Assembly: GCA_002292285.1 (NCBI GenBank)
Contig: DBBP01000011.1
Location: forward strand, 100,949-164,948
DNA: 64,000 bases
DNA from: Proteobacteria bacterium UBA981
Lineage (GTDB): Bacteria; Pseudomonadota; Gammaproteobacteria; Ga0077536
Direction: 5' to 3'
Part shown: positions 9,875-19,283 of the stretch, piece by piece
Layout of the letters: each line of letters begins with the position of its first letter
How positions within the stretch are numbered: position 1 is the first letter of the stretch
Translations under genes and position numbers: made by a program
Notes under the pieces: generated by a model
What the model was told of the DNA's origin: nothing
Seen by the model: the letters and a program-made list of their open reading frames with translations, nothing else
Databases searched by the model: none

Positions 9875-10414
9875 ATGGCACGCGGACTATTGATGATCGA
9901 TATCCAGAATGACTATTTCCCCGACGGCGCGATGGAACTGGTAGGAATGGACGCGGCAGCGGCCAGTGCAGCTGCGCTGCTGATGCGTTTTCGCAATACT
10001 GGTGAGCCGGTATTTCACGTCCAGCACCTCGCCTCGCGATCCGACGCAGGCTTCTTTCTACCCGGCACCGCTGGCGCCGAAATCAACGCCAGCGTGGCAC
10101 CCGCGAGCGGCGAGTCGGTCACCCGGAAACATTTCCCGAATGCGTTCCGTGAAACACAACTAGAAGACTCATTGCGCCACGCTGCCATCGACGAATTGAT
10201 CATCTGTGGCGCCATGAGCCATATGTGCATCGATGCGACGACGCGCGCCGCGTTTGATGCAGGCTTCGGCTGCGTGGTAGCGACTGATGCCTGTGCGACG
10301 CGCGATCTCGTGTACGGCGACCATACGGTCAGTGCCGATAAAGTTCACCACGCGTTCATGGCGGCGCTTGGCAGTGTCTACGCCACGATAATCGAATCAG
10401 CCACGTTTTCCTGA
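9875..10414 (+). CDS. Isochorismatase-family cysteine hydrolase
   Basis: A 179-residue alpha/beta hydrolase of the isochorismatase-like family. The D-K-C triad is visible: D in LLMIDIQNDYF near residue 9, K in TRKHFPNAF and the nucleophilic Cys in SHMCIDATTRAA. A good Shine-Dalgarno (GAGGAAAA) precedes the ATG. Related proteins include nicotinamidases and various amidases; neither the nicotinamidase metal-site His pattern nor a clear substrate signature was recognised, so the substrate is left open. The Smr-domain gene follows after 12 bases and they may be cotranscribed. Confidence 0.8.
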   Translation: MARGLLMIDIQNDYFPDGAMELVGMDAAAASAAALLMRFRNTGEPVFHVQHLASRSDAGFFLPGTAGAEINASVAPASGESVTRKHFPNAFRETQLEDSLRHAAIDELIICGAMSHMCIDATTRAAFDAGFGCVVATDACATRDLVYGDHTVSADKVHHAFMAALGSVYATIIESATFS

Positions 10415-10426
10415 GAAGCTGCGGAC

Positions 10427-10957
10427 GTGGCAAAAAAAGATCCTCCCGGGAAGACGCAATCCACTTTCGCACAGATGGTCGGAGAAGTGCGTCGTCTTGA
10501 GCACGATACGGTGGTCTTTGATCGCCCCCCGCCTAGGCTGCGCAAGCACACGCACAGTACGGATGAAGCGCCTCCGACAGACGACTTTAGTCAATTCGAC
10601 GTGGAGCATGATGACGCCGAGGAATTTCACCGCAACGGCCTGCAAACGGGTGTTTTACGTCGTCTCAGGCGGGGAGACTTTCCGATCGACAGTGAAGTCG
10701 ATCTGCACGGACTGACAATTACCCAAGCGCGCGCGCATCTGCACAATTTTTTACAGCACACCGGAACGTCAAGGCTAATTTGCGTGCGCGTCATTCATGG
10801 CAAGGGGCTGTCCTCGCCAGATGGGAAAGCGGTACTCAGACCACGTGTCCGGCATTGGTTGCGCCACGACGCGAGGGTCCTCGCATTCGTTCCTGCGCAA
10901 GCTCGGGACGGTGGTAGCGGGGCTTTATACGTCCTGCTGCGCAGGCGCCCTGACTAA
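10427..10957 (+). CDS. Smr/MutS2 C-terminal domain protein
   Basis: A 176-residue protein whose first half is polar and probably disordered and whose second half is an Smr domain: IDSEVDLHGLTITQARAHLHNFL at about 88-110, then CVRVIHGKGLSSPDGKAVLRPRVRHWL. The DLHG and HGKG motifs are those of Smr domains, which have nicking or RNA-cleaving endonuclease activity in some relatives (E. coli SmrA/SmrB family; SmrB cleaves mRNA at collided ribosomes). The start is GTG. It converges on ispF with a hairpin in the gap. Which Smr paralogue this is cannot be told from sequence alone. Confidence 0.85.
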   Translation: MAKKDPPGKTQSTFAQMVGEVRRLEHDTVVFDRPPPRLRKHTHSTDEAPPTDDFSQFDVEHDDAEEFHRNGLQTGVLRRLRRGDFPIDSEVDLHGLTITQARAHLHNFLQHTGTSRLICVRVIHGKGLSSPDGKAVLRPRVRHWLRHDARVLAFVPAQARDGGSGALYVLLRRRPD

Positions 10958-10984
10958 ACGTCGCCTATAGCAACCGCCCGGCCA

Positions 10985-11012
10985 GCACCTTAAATGTGGC
11001 CATTCAAGGTGC
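10985..11012. terminator. Hairpin between convergent genes, possible bidirectional terminator
   Basis: GCACCTT at 10985-10991 pairs perfectly with AAGGTGC at 11006-11012; the loop contains an extra AATG/CATT pairing. It sits in the 112-base gap between the Smr gene (plus) and ispF (minus). There is no T run on either side, so termination is inferred from position only. Confidence 0.4.
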
Positions 11013-11069
11013 AGTAGTTCGGCGCGTAGAAAATCGCGCGAAAGCTCCCCAGCAAGATCTCACCAACAC

Positions 11070-11549
11070 CTAGTGGTCTATCTCAATCAGGCACACGGCA
11101 GTCGCCGCGATGCCTTCCCCACGCCCGGTAAAACCCATTTTCTCAGTCGTGGTGCCCTTCACATTGACAGCGTCGACGGAAAGCCCGGTATCCTCAGCAA
11201 TGTAGGCGCACATCTGTTCGACGTGGGCCGAGATCCGCGGCCGCTCGGCAATGACAGTGGCATCGATGTTGACGGCGCGAAAACCGCAACGACCTAATAA
11301 CTCGACGACGCCGGTCAGCAGCTTACGACTGCTGACACCTTTGTAAACCGGATCTGAATCCGGGAAATGCCGGCCAATGTCGCCAAGCGCCGCCGCACCA
11401 AGCAAGGCGTCGCAGATCGCGTGCAGCAGCACGTCGCCATCTGAATGCGCGGCTAATCCGCGCTCGAAAGGAATTTCTACGCCACCCAGAATTACCTGAT
11501 GACCGGCGGCAAAGCGATGGGCGTCATAGCCCTGGCCAATTCTTAACAT
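11070..11549 (-). CDS. ispF: 2-C-methyl-D-erythritol 2,4-cyclodiphosphate synthase
   Basis: MEP-pathway enzyme of 159 residues forming MEcPP with release of CMP. The N-terminal metal motif RIGQGYDAHRF (D9, H11), HSDGDVLLHAICDALLGAAALGDIG with the third metal His, and the C-terminal GFTGRGEGIAATAVCLI are all present. The gene is 1 base from ispD and both follow ftsB, the usual gammaproteobacterial order. ATG start, full length. Confidence 0.97.
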   Translation of the reverse strand: MLRIGQGYDAHRFAAGHQVILGGVEIPFERGLAAHSDGDVLLHAICDALLGAAALGDIGRHFPDSDPVYKGVSSRKLLTGVVELLGRCGFRAVNIDATVIAERPRISAHVEQMCAYIAEDTGLSVDAVNVKGTTTEKMGFTGRGEGIAATAVCLIEIDH

Positions 11550-11550
11550 G

Positions 11551-12276
11551 TCATTCTCCGGAGATGCGTCCCTGGGCGGCGATGATCATTTCCGCCAGAT
11601 AAAGATCTTCGGCCTGGGTAATCTTGAGATTGTCACCATGCCCAGCAACAACGCGCGGTGCATGACCCTGTAATTCGACTGCCTGCGCTTCGTCGGTAAC
11701 GATTCGTCCGGCCCGCAGTGCCGTCTCGATAGCCTCTTTAAGAAGCCCTAGCCGAAACATCTGCGGCGTCAAAGCGTGCCACAGCGAGCGTCGATCGACG
11801 GTCCGCTCGACCGTGCTTCCGCTGCCACAAAACTTCAAAGTATCGCGAACTGGCACTGCGAGAATACCGCCAACCTCGCTGTCCGCTAGTTCCTCCAGCA
11901 TACGATCAATGTCTGCGCTTCTCAGACACGGACGGGCAGCGTCGTGCACCAAAACCCAATCGCGAGCGTCGGCTGAATCGGACAGGTAGTCCAGGCCCGC
12001 GAGTACTGAATGGCAGCGCTCCGCACCGCCGGTTACCGCGACGCAGTTGTCCGGCAGCGAGGCACGCAGTGCAGTGAAAATTTCGTCGTCCGGGGCAACC
12101 GCGATCACAACCTGCTGAATGCGGGCATACCGGGCGAGGCGTTCTACCGTGTGTTCGAGAACACTTTTCCCGGCAATCTGAAGATACTGCTTGGGCATTG
12201 CTGCACCCATGCGTTTGCCGACGCCGGCAGCAGGAACGACCGCGAAAACCTTAGCGGCTGGTGTACTGACGGTCAT
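11551..12276 (-). CDS. ispD: 2-C-methyl-D-erythritol 4-phosphate cytidylyltransferase
   Basis: MEP-pathway nucleotidyltransferase of 241 residues that makes CDP-ME from MEP and CTP. The CTP-binding loop VPAAGVGKRMGAAMPKQY is at about 14-31, VLVHDAARPCL provides the metal and substrate region, and the TDEAQAVE motif lies in the C-terminal part. It sits between ftsB and ispF, nearly abutting ispF, and is likely expressed with both. Confidence 0.97.
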   Translation of the reverse strand: MTVSTPAAKVFAVVPAAGVGKRMGAAMPKQYLQIAGKSVLEHTVERLARYARIQQVVIAVAPDDEIFTALRASLPDNCVAVTGGAERCHSVLAGLDYLSDSADARDWVLVHDAARPCLRSADIDRMLEELADSEVGGILAVPVRDTLKFCGSGSTVERTVDRRSLWHALTPQMFRLGLLKEAIETALRAGRIVTDEAQAVELQGHAPRVVAGHGDNLKITQAEDLYLAEMIIAAQGRISGE

Positions 12277-12309
12277 CGCGGGGGCTTTCCCATTCTACGT
12301 CCCGGGTGC

Positions 12310-12612
12310 TCAATCATCAGGTGCCTGAGGCTCATCTGTGCGGGGCTGGTTGGTACGGAAAAATATCTCATCTTCCTTAATCATCCCCATATCGCTGCGC
12401 GCCCGTTCCTCAATCGCTTCCAAGCCCTGTTTCAGATCGATGACTTCCGCAGCGAGACTCTGGTTGCGCTCGCGCAATAGCTGAATCTGCGCCTGTTGTT
12501 CAGCGACTGCGGCGCGTAATTTTTCGACGTCTGGAACACCGCCACGTTGAAACCACAGGGCGTATTGCAGATAAATCGTTATCGCAATCAGAAGCGCGAT
12601 GAATACGCGCAC
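12310..12612 (-). CDS. ftsB: Cell division protein FtsB
   Basis: A 100-residue bitopic inner-membrane protein of the FtsQLB divisome subcomplex. One N-terminal transmembrane segment (residues about 3-20, VFIALLIAITIYLQYALWF) is followed by a coiled coil (about 28-70, with regularly spaced leucines in LRAAVAEQQAQIQLLRERN) and a short polar tail ending in a proline- and acid-rich stretch. It follows eno by 10 bases and precedes ispD, the standard arrangement. Length matches the family. Confidence 0.93.
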   Translation of the reverse strand: MRVFIALLIAITIYLQYALWFQRGGVPDVEKLRAAVAEQQAQIQLLRERNQSLAAEVIDLKQGLEAIEERARSDMGMIKEDEIFFRTNQPRTDEPQAPDD

Positions 12613-12622
12613 AATGCAGACA

Positions 12623-13909
12623 TCACATGCCGAGGTTATAGAACGCCGAGCGCCCCGGGTATACCGCCCGCGAACCCAGCAGCTGCTCGATGACCAACAG
12701 GCGATTGTATTTAGCCACCCGGTCGGAGCGTGACATGGAGCCCGTCTTAATCTGACCAGTCGAATAGGCGCATGCTATATCAGCAATTGTCGCGTCTTCG
12801 GTTTCGCCAGACCGGTGCGAGACGACTGCGGTGTAACTCGCAGTGCGGGCCAACTCTATCGCCGCAAACGTTTCGCTGAGCGTGCCGATTTGATTGACTT
12901 TAATTAAAATCGAATTCGCCACCTGCGTGTCGATACCCCGTTGCAGCGTCGCAACATCGGTAACAAACAGATCATCACCAACGAGCTGGACTTTGCTGCC
13001 GATCTTTTCAGTCAGCTCACGCCAGCCCGCCCAGTCATTCTGATCCATACCATCTTCGATGGTCAGAATGGGATAGCGCTCCGACCAGTCTTTGAGCATG
13101 TCCGCCATGGCGCTCGCGTCCAGTTTGCGCCCTTCCGATGCGAGGTCGTATTCGCCATCATGATAAAACTCGGAGCTCGCAACATCTAAACCCAGAACAA
13201 TATCCTCGCCGAGCCGGTAGCCGGCCTTCTCAACAGCGCGAGCGATGAGTTCGAGCGCCGCTTCGTTGGATTCGAGATCTGGCGCGAACCCACCTTCGTC
13301 ACCAACCGCAGTGCTGGCGCCTTCGGCGTGCAGCAAACCCTTAAGCGCGTGGAAACATTCGGCCCCGTATCGCACGGCCTCGCAGAACGTCGGCGCACCG
13401 ACCGGTAAAATCATAAATTCCTGCAGATCGACGCTGTTGTTAGCATGCGCACCGCCGTTGATGACATTCATCATCGGTACCGGCATAAGGTACTCATCGC
13501 TGTCCCGCAATGACTGGAACAACGGCTTGCCTTGGACATCTGCTGCTGCATGCGCACATGCCATGGACACCGCCAGGGTCGCATTGGCGCCGAGGTTTGC
13601 TTTATGCGGCGTGCCATCAAGCTCCAGCATGACCTGGTCGATACCACGCTGATCGGTGACATCGTGTCCGCATAAGGCGCCGGCGATCGGACCGTCAACT
13701 TTGGCGACCGCACTCAACACCCCTTTGCCCAGGTAGCGATTCGCATCGCCGTCGCGCATCTCAAGCGCCTCGCGTTCACCAGTCGATGCCCCGGACGGCA
13801 CGGCTGCGACCCCGCTCTTGCCGTTATCGGTAACGACTTGCGCACGGACTGTCGGGTTACCGCGCGAATCGATGATTTCGAGCGCGCTGATGCTCGCTAT
13901 TTTTGCCAT
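12623..13909 (-). CDS. eno: Enolase
   Basis: Glycolytic enzyme of 428 residues interconverting 2-phosphoglycerate and phosphoenolpyruvate. Key parts are SGASTGEREALEMRD (about 40-54), the catalytic Glu region GDEGGFAPDLESNEAAL, metal ligands in LGLDVASSEF, TIEDGMDQNDW and VGDDLFVT, the catalytic Lys in ILIKVNQIGTL, and the C-terminal signature SHRSGETEDATIAD. Also a degradosome component in enterics; nothing here shows that role. It lies between kdsA and ftsB; the gap to kdsA is 25 bases. Confidence 0.98.
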   Translation of the reverse strand: MAKIASISALEIIDSRGNPTVRAQVVTDNGKSGVAAVPSGASTGEREALEMRDGDANRYLGKGVLSAVAKVDGPIAGALCGHDVTDQRGIDQVMLELDGTPHKANLGANATLAVSMACAHAAADVQGKPLFQSLRDSDEYLMPVPMMNVINGGAHANNSVDLQEFMILPVGAPTFCEAVRYGAECFHALKGLLHAEGASTAVGDEGGFAPDLESNEAALELIARAVEKAGYRLGEDIVLGLDVASSEFYHDGEYDLASEGRKLDASAMADMLKDWSERYPILTIEDGMDQNDWAGWRELTEKIGSKVQLVGDDLFVTDVATLQRGIDTQVANSILIKVNQIGTLSETFAAIELARTASYTAVVSHRSGETEDATIADIACAYSTGQIKTGSMSRSDRVAKYNRLLVIEQLLGSRAVYPGRSAFYNLGM

Positions 13910-13934
13910 AGTTAGTGGAATTCCAGTGTCTGTC

Positions 13935-14750
13935 TTAGCCGGCGCGCTTGACCAAACTATCGAGCGCCTTCAGTGTTTCCAACAAGGCCGGCATGTCCGC
14001 CAGCGCCAATGAATTAGGGCCATCGCTGAGGGCCTTGTCCGGCTCAGGATGGGTCTCGAGAAATACGCCGGCGACGCCGACGGCCACGGCCGCGCGTGCC
14101 AGAGCCGGAACAAATTCGCGCTCGCCGCCGGATGCCTGCCCCTGCCCGCCCGGGAGCTGTACCGAATGGGTCGCGTCAAATACCACTGGGCAGCCTGTTT
14201 CACGCATCGTCACCAGGCCGCGCATATCAGAAACCAGGTAGTTGTACCCGAAACTTGTTCCACGCTCGCACACCATGATGTTGTCGTTGCCGGTGGCGCG
14301 TGCCTTTTCGACGACGTTGTGCATATCCCACGGCGCAAGAAACTGCGCTTTTTTGATATTGACGGGCTTGCCCTGGCGCGCAACATTCTGGATGTAGTTA
14401 GTCTGACGGCAGAGAAAAGCAGGCGTCTGCAAAACATCAACGACAGCTGCGACCTCGTCAAGCGGTGAATCCTCGTGCACGTCGGTGAGGACAGGCACAC
14501 CGAGTTCGTTGCGCACGCGCTCGAGAATGCGCAATCCGGCTTCGATTCCAGGGCCACGAAAACTCTTGTGTGAAGTACGGTTGGCTTTGTCGTAAGAAGC
14601 TTTGAAGATAAACGGCACGTCGAGCGCCGCTGTCATATTCTTCAGAGCTTCGGCAATTTCCAGGACCAGGCTTTCGCTCTCAACCACACAGGGGCCTGCG
14701 ATCAGAAATAATCCTTCGCTTGCCCCAACCTCAAAGTCACACAATCGCAT
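13935..14750 (-). CDS. kdsA: 3-deoxy-8-phosphooctulonate synthase (Kdo-8-P synthase)
   Basis: Condenses arabinose 5-phosphate with PEP to make Kdo-8-phosphate for lipopolysaccharide core. The family motifs IAGPCVVESE near residue 18, FKASYDKANRTS and DVHEDSP are visible, and VVFDATHSVQLPG is near the C-terminal half. I chose the ATG that opens MRLCDFEV because GAGG stands six bases upstream; a GTG five codons earlier is possible. The start lies inside the 3' end of pyrG, so the two genes overlap by 14 bases and are probably coupled. Length of 271 residues is close to family norms. Confidence 0.95.
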   Translation of the reverse strand: MRLCDFEVGASEGLFLIAGPCVVESESLVLEIAEALKNMTAALDVPFIFKASYDKANRTSHKSFRGPGIEAGLRILERVRNELGVPVLTDVHEDSPLDEVAAVVDVLQTPAFLCRQTNYIQNVARQGKPVNIKKAQFLAPWDMHNVVEKARATGNDNIMVCERGTSFGYNYLVSDMRGLVTMRETGCPVVFDATHSVQLPGGQGQASGGEREFVPALARAAVAVGVAGVFLETHPEPDKALSDGPNSLALADMPALLETLKALDSLVKRAG

Positions 14751-16392
14751 CAATTGCCTCGGCACTACTCGCAGTTTTGTAGGTCAGTGCGGCGCTGATA
14801 AACGCAGTGAACAAGGGATGTCCATCGCGTGGAGTGGATGTGAATTCCGGATGAAATTGGCACCCGACAAACCACGGATGTCTGGGTATTTCAACGATCT
14901 CAACAAGGTTGCCGTCGATTGACCGCCCGGCGATGCGCAGTCCGGCCGCCTCAAGTTCCATCATGAACGTGTTGTTGAACTCGTAGCGATGGCGGTGCCG
15001 TTCGTTGATCAAGTCAGTGCCGTAAGCTCGTGCTACGTAGCTGTCCGGCGCCAGCTTGCATGGTTGGCCGCCGAGTCGCATGGTGCCACCGACGTCGCCG
15101 TCAGCAGCGCGGTTCTCGATCGATCCCTCAGCGGTTTTCCACTCTGTGATCAAAGCGATAACCGGATGCGGAGTGGCAGGATCGAACTCCGTACTGTGCG
15201 CGCCCGCGAGGCTCGCCATATTGCGCGCGAACTCAATGACGGCAGCCTGCATACCGAGGCAAATGCCGAGATACGGCACAAGATGTTCGCGGGCGTATTG
15301 GACCGCCAAAACCTTACCCTCAATACCGCGTTCCCCGAAACCACCCGGGACCAGAATGGCATGCATGCCGTCGAGCGCGGAAAGCCCTTCGGTTTCCAGT
15401 AACTCTGAATCGACGTAATGAATTTTGACCCGTGTACGGGTATGAATCCCGGCATGCGTGAGTGCTTCGGAAAGCGATTTGTAGGATTCGGTCAGGTCGA
15501 CGTATTTGCCAACCATTGCAATATCGACCGTGTGCTCCGGCTCCTCGAGGGCGCGCACGACCTCATACCATTGCTCAAGATTTGCTTGTGGAACCTGCAA
15601 GCCCAACTTTTCGACCACAATGTCGTCGAGACCTTCCATGTGCAACATCATGGGAATTTTGTAGATCGTGTCCGCATCCAGGGCGCTGATCACCGCGCGC
15701 TCTTCAACGTTAGTAAAAAGGGCAATCTTGCGACGTTCGGCGGGCGGTAAAATGCGGTCGGCACGGCACAACAGGATGTCTGGCTGAATGCCAATTGAGC
15801 GCAGTTCTTTCACCGAGTGCTGGGTCGGTTTGGTCTTCATTTCACCGGCCGAGCCGATGTAGGGGACCAGGGTCAAATGGATATAAAGGGTATTCTGGCT
15901 GCCGAGTTCAACCCGCATTTGGCGAATCGCTTCCAGAAACGGCAGTGACTCGATATCGCCGACGGTACCGCCAATCTCGACCATCGCGATCTCGGCCTCG
16001 CGTGCACCTTGCTTGATACCGCGAATGATTTCGTCGGTGATGTGCGGGATAACCTGAACCGTGGCGCCAAGATATTCACCCTGGCGCTCCTTGCGGATCA
16101 CGTTGGCATAAATTCGGCCGGTTGTGTAGTTACTGTTGGCCGAAGTCCGGCAGCGCACGAAACGCTCATAGTGGCCCAGATCGAGATCAGTTTCCGCGCC
16201 GTCTTCAGTGACGAAAACCTCGCCGTGCTGAAACGGGCTCATCGTGCCCGGATCGACGTTAATGTAGGGGTCGAGTTTGACCATCGCGACCTCGAGGCCA
16301 CGGGCTTCGAGGATAGCGCCCAAAGACGCGGCGGCGATGCCCTTCCCAAGCGAAGAAACGACGCCCCCGGTAACGAATATATAACGGGTCAT
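14737..16392 (-). CDS. pyrG: CTP synthase
   Basis: Glutamine-dependent amination of UTP to CTP; 551 residues. The N-terminal synthetase domain starts TRYIFVTGGVVSSLGKGI with its P-loop-like motif, and VEIGGTVGDIES marks the nucleotide-regulatory region. The C-terminal class I glutaminase has its nucleophile in LGICLGMQ and the His-Glu pair in FHPEFTS. First gene of the pyrG-kdsA-eno-ftsB-ispD-ispF row, and the 133 bases upstream should hold its promoter; I did not recognise a convincing one. Confidence 0.97.
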   Translation of the reverse strand: MTRYIFVTGGVVSSLGKGIAAASLGAILEARGLEVAMVKLDPYINVDPGTMSPFQHGEVFVTEDGAETDLDLGHYERFVRCRTSANSNYTTGRIYANVIRKERQGEYLGATVQVIPHITDEIIRGIKQGAREAEIAMVEIGGTVGDIESLPFLEAIRQMRVELGSQNTLYIHLTLVPYIGSAGEMKTKPTQHSVKELRSIGIQPDILLCRADRILPPAERRKIALFTNVEERAVISALDADTIYKIPMMLHMEGLDDIVVEKLGLQVPQANLEQWYEVVRALEEPEHTVDIAMVGKYVDLTESYKSLSEALTHAGIHTRTRVKIHYVDSELLETEGLSALDGMHAILVPGGFGERGIEGKVLAVQYAREHLVPYLGICLGMQAAVIEFARNMASLAGAHSTEFDPATPHPVIALITEWKTAEGSIENRAADGDVGGTMRLGGQPCKLAPDSYVARAYGTDLINERHRHRYEFNNTFMMELEAAGLRIAGRSIDGNLVEIVEIPRHPWFVGCQFHPEFTSTPRDGHPLFTAFISAALTYKTASSAEAIDAIV

Positions 16393-16525
16393 GCAGTATT
16401 TATTTCTGGTTTCAGGCGCATGGCTTCAGGCTTGCGGGCGCCGTGGCGGAAAAGCCATTCAAGTGCGGACGAAGCTACCAGAACCGCCTGCGATTCTCAA
16501 TGCCGGAGAGCGGGTCTGAGCCGTC

Positions 16526-18280
16526 TCAGCTGCTAAGTGAGTACCCCGCCTCGACATCGGCGCGACGTATGACGCCGAAGGTGCGAAATGTCAGCGGCGC
16601 TAGTGGCCGTCTTACATAAAGCGCCTCGACGCCTTCATTGACCATAATCGATCTGGCCTCGAACAGCGTGGCCTGCAAATGTACGGGCTTCAGTTCACAG
16701 CGTTCAGCAGGAATAGCCAACAAATCGATGTCACTGTCGGTGCCGGGATGATTCTCATAATAGCGCGCCAGGTCGGCTGCAAGGAGTAGCTGCGGGCGTT
16801 CTGTCTCACCTTCGATGACCAGCCACTGCGGTCCACGCAGGAGAATTTCTCGAGTCGTCGCGATGGGCAGGCTGCGCGCACAAGTCTCGAAACTGCGATT
16901 CATCACCGCGGCTACCCCGATCCGCCGTAGTCCTTGGGAAACCGAATCATGGCGATAATCCAGCCCGCTATCGCGCATCAAATGGGTAAAGACGGACTCT
17001 TGCTTAAATCCGATACGCGCAGTCAGCGCAGCTGCAACCACCGCCAGCATCGCCGGCATCGCCGGCATGATGATGTGGGGATTGCCGGTCATCTCGAGCA
17101 GCGCTAACAGGGCGGCCAACGGTGCCTGCAATACAGCGGCCATCATCGCTGCCATACCCAACATGACATAAATCGCCGACTCCGACCCAACCCCGGGTAA
17201 TGCGTGGATGAGGTCTGCGTAGACGCCGCCAGCCAGGCAACCGAGCAACACCGTCGGACCAATCAATCCGCCGGGAATACGCGCCGAAATGCATACCACG
17301 GTAGCAGCAAATTTCGCGTCAAAAATGACTGCAAGTGCTGCCAGACCACACTGGCCCGCCAGCGTGGCGCTGACGGTGTCGTAACCCAGGCCCAACACTT
17401 GTGGTGCGAGCAAAGCGAGCGCGCCGGTCGCGCAGCCGGCGCCGATAAATTTCACCCCGAGGTGCAAGTCAGCGATGCGAGTGGAGAGCCAGCGAACCGA
17501 TTTCACGAACGCAGCGGACAGGGTCCCGACGGTAACACCCATCACGGTGATGTAGGCCAGTTCCCATTGCGAGGCCAGACCCAGCAACGGCACCAGAAAA
17601 GTCGTGTCCGCGCCGAATGCCTCTCGGGTTAGTGCCGTGGCCGCGACGGCAGCGAGGATGACCGGGACGAAGCCGGCGATGGTGTATTCGACCATGATCA
17701 CTTCCATGGCAAATACCACACCGGCCAGGGGGGTGTTGAACGACGCGGCAATAGCCGCTGCCGTACCGCAGGCAACGAGAGTTCGAATGCTGTTATTGGG
17801 CAACTGCAGACGCTGCCCGAGTAATGCGGCGATGGCCGCGCCGATATGCACACTGGGGCCTTCTCGGCCGACGGAATGACCGCTGGCGAGCGCCGCGGCG
17901 CCGCCGAAAAATTGCACAAGGAGATTGCGCAATGGCATGTGACCCTGATGGTAGTGCAGGCGCTCCAGCACATGCACCACGCCTACGACCCGCGCGGACG
18001 CGGGTATCAACCAGTACGCGAGTGCAAGTACGACGGCTCCAATAACCGGGACAGCGAAATGCATCGCCGGGTCCAGAATCTCAAAGGCCTCGTTCGGGAG
18101 ATCGGGCATATAGGTGTGCTGAATCAGATTCGCACAAGCCCGGAACGCGATAATCATCAACCCTGCGGCGACGCCGCTGAGAAGCCCGAGGAGCGCAAGA
18201 AATCCATTGGCCTGCGAGGAACCAAGATGCAAACGATATTGCTCGAGGCGCTCTGCGCAGTAGTCGAGAACCCGTTTCAC
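16526..18280 (-). CDS. ClC-family chloride channel/transporter with CBS-like C terminus
   Basis: Polytopic membrane protein of 584 residues. Residues about 25-430 form the ClC core, with the gating-glutamate motif GREGPSVHIGAAI clearly present. The first selectivity motif (GSGIP in typical ClC proteins) is not there: the equivalent stretch reads ARVVGVVHVLERLHYHQG. The third motif appears as GGLIGPTVL. Residues about 440-584 are soluble and resemble a CBS-domain pair. Transport direction and ion cannot be read from this; the altered anion-binding loop makes ordinary chloride selectivity uncertain. Nearest neighbours are unrelated genes, with a 152-base gap upstream. Confidence 0.85.
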   Translation of the reverse strand: MKRVLDYCAERLEQYRLHLGSSQANGFLALLGLLSGVAAGLMIIAFRACANLIQHTYMPDLPNEAFEILDPAMHFAVPVIGAVVLALAYWLIPASARVVGVVHVLERLHYHQGHMPLRNLLVQFFGGAAALASGHSVGREGPSVHIGAAIAALLGQRLQLPNNSIRTLVACGTAAAIAASFNTPLAGVVFAMEVIMVEYTIAGFVPVILAAVAATALTREAFGADTTFLVPLLGLASQWELAYITVMGVTVGTLSAAFVKSVRWLSTRIADLHLGVKFIGAGCATGALALLAPQVLGLGYDTVSATLAGQCGLAALAVIFDAKFAATVVCISARIPGGLIGPTVLLGCLAGGVYADLIHALPGVGSESAIYVMLGMAAMMAAVLQAPLAALLALLEMTGNPHIIMPAMPAMLAVVAAALTARIGFKQESVFTHLMRDSGLDYRHDSVSQGLRRIGVAAVMNRSFETCARSLPIATTREILLRGPQWLVIEGETERPQLLLAADLARYYENHPGTDSDIDLLAIPAERCELKPVHLQATLFEARSIMVNEGVEALYVRRPLAPLTFRTFGVIRRADVEAGYSLSS

Positions 18281-18432
18281 AATAAGGTTTTCACTTGCTT
18301 CCCGAGTGCCTCGCTCTACTCATAGCAACTTTCTGCTCGGTACCAGAAGCGCGCTACTGACTCCCGTTAATTCGCCGTCAGCACGCATTTGAATTTGATC
18401 CTTGCGTTCCCGCAGACAGCGTGATGTCGGCG

Positions 18433-19125
18433 CTATTGTGACGCCAATTCGATAGTGCCATTAATGGACACGGACAGTGTTTGCTGGCCTGCATCGAGGG
18501 TTGGCGCAGCTACCTCAGCCTTCATGGCCATGGCTCGTCCGCTGTAAACGACGCCCGGCGGTTGGCCGCCGGCAGTACCGATATTGATGTTGACGAGATT
18601 GTAGTGCGAGCGCTGAAACGCCGCGGTAACACTCGCGGCGCGAGTTCTGAAGCGTTCAATAGCGGTGTGAATCAGCTCTTTCTCGACCGTCTCTCGAACA
18701 GCTGTCGAGACTTCATAGGCGACCGATTCGACCCCGAGGCGTTGCTGCAGAACGCCGAGCAAAGCGCTTAGTGCCTCATGATCAGCGCTTTCCATGCGTA
18801 GCGATTGACGGGTCTGCCAGGCGGTAATCTTGCGTTTGTCGTAAACCGGATTCGTGCGGTAATCAAGCGTTTGTGCCTTCACCACTGAATGCTTGGCAAT
18901 TTCCGCCAGGCCCCAGGACATGTCCTTATTGACCTGGTTCGCAGCCTGCGCTTGCTGGCGCGCCTGATGTTGGACAAAAAGCCGCACCACTAGCAAGTCA
19001 CTATCGACTTCAGCATTAGCAGTGACCCTGAAACTCACTCGATTGCTGTCTGGCGCCTTCTCTGCGGCACTCAACGCACAGGCAGTGCTGAGCAGAAAAA
19101 ATAGGACTAATAATGATCGTGACAT
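18433..19125 (-). CDS. SIMPL-domain protein, periplasmic
   Basis: A 230-residue exported protein with a signal peptide (MSRSLLVLFFLLSTACALSAAE) and a SIMPL (DUF541) domain: FRVTANAEVDSDLLVVRL, then VNKDMSWGLAEI, RMESADHEAL and the closing SVSINGTIEL. The domain occurs in periplasmic proteins such as E. coli YggE, linked to oxidative stress in some reports; no enzymatic role is established. The start was chosen at ATG 19125 because GGAG stands 7 bases upstream; an ATG two codons earlier has poor spacing, and the open frame extends a further 59 codons without support. It follows the decarboxylase gene by about 158 bases. Confidence 0.82.
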   Translation of the reverse strand: MSRSLLVLFFLLSTACALSAAEKAPDSNRVSFRVTANAEVDSDLLVVRLFVQHQARQQAQAANQVNKDMSWGLAEIAKHSVVKAQTLDYRTNPVYDKRKITAWQTRQSLRMESADHEALSALLGVLQQRLGVESVAYEVSTAVRETVEKELIHTAIERFRTRAASVTAAFQRSHYNLVNINIGTAGGQPPGVVYSGRAMAMKAEVAAPTLDAGQQTLSVSINGTIELASQ

Positions 19126-19283
19126 CAACATGCTCCGGAAAGGGTTTGGCACGGCCAGCCAACCGCGCGACTGTGACGCTGCGCAAGCGTGACAGCTCAC
19201 CGCCGCAGCATCGATGGGTTTATGCCTGCGCACCGAAATATCCTGTAGCGCGCAGACGACTTCCTGAAATCCAGGCACGTTCC

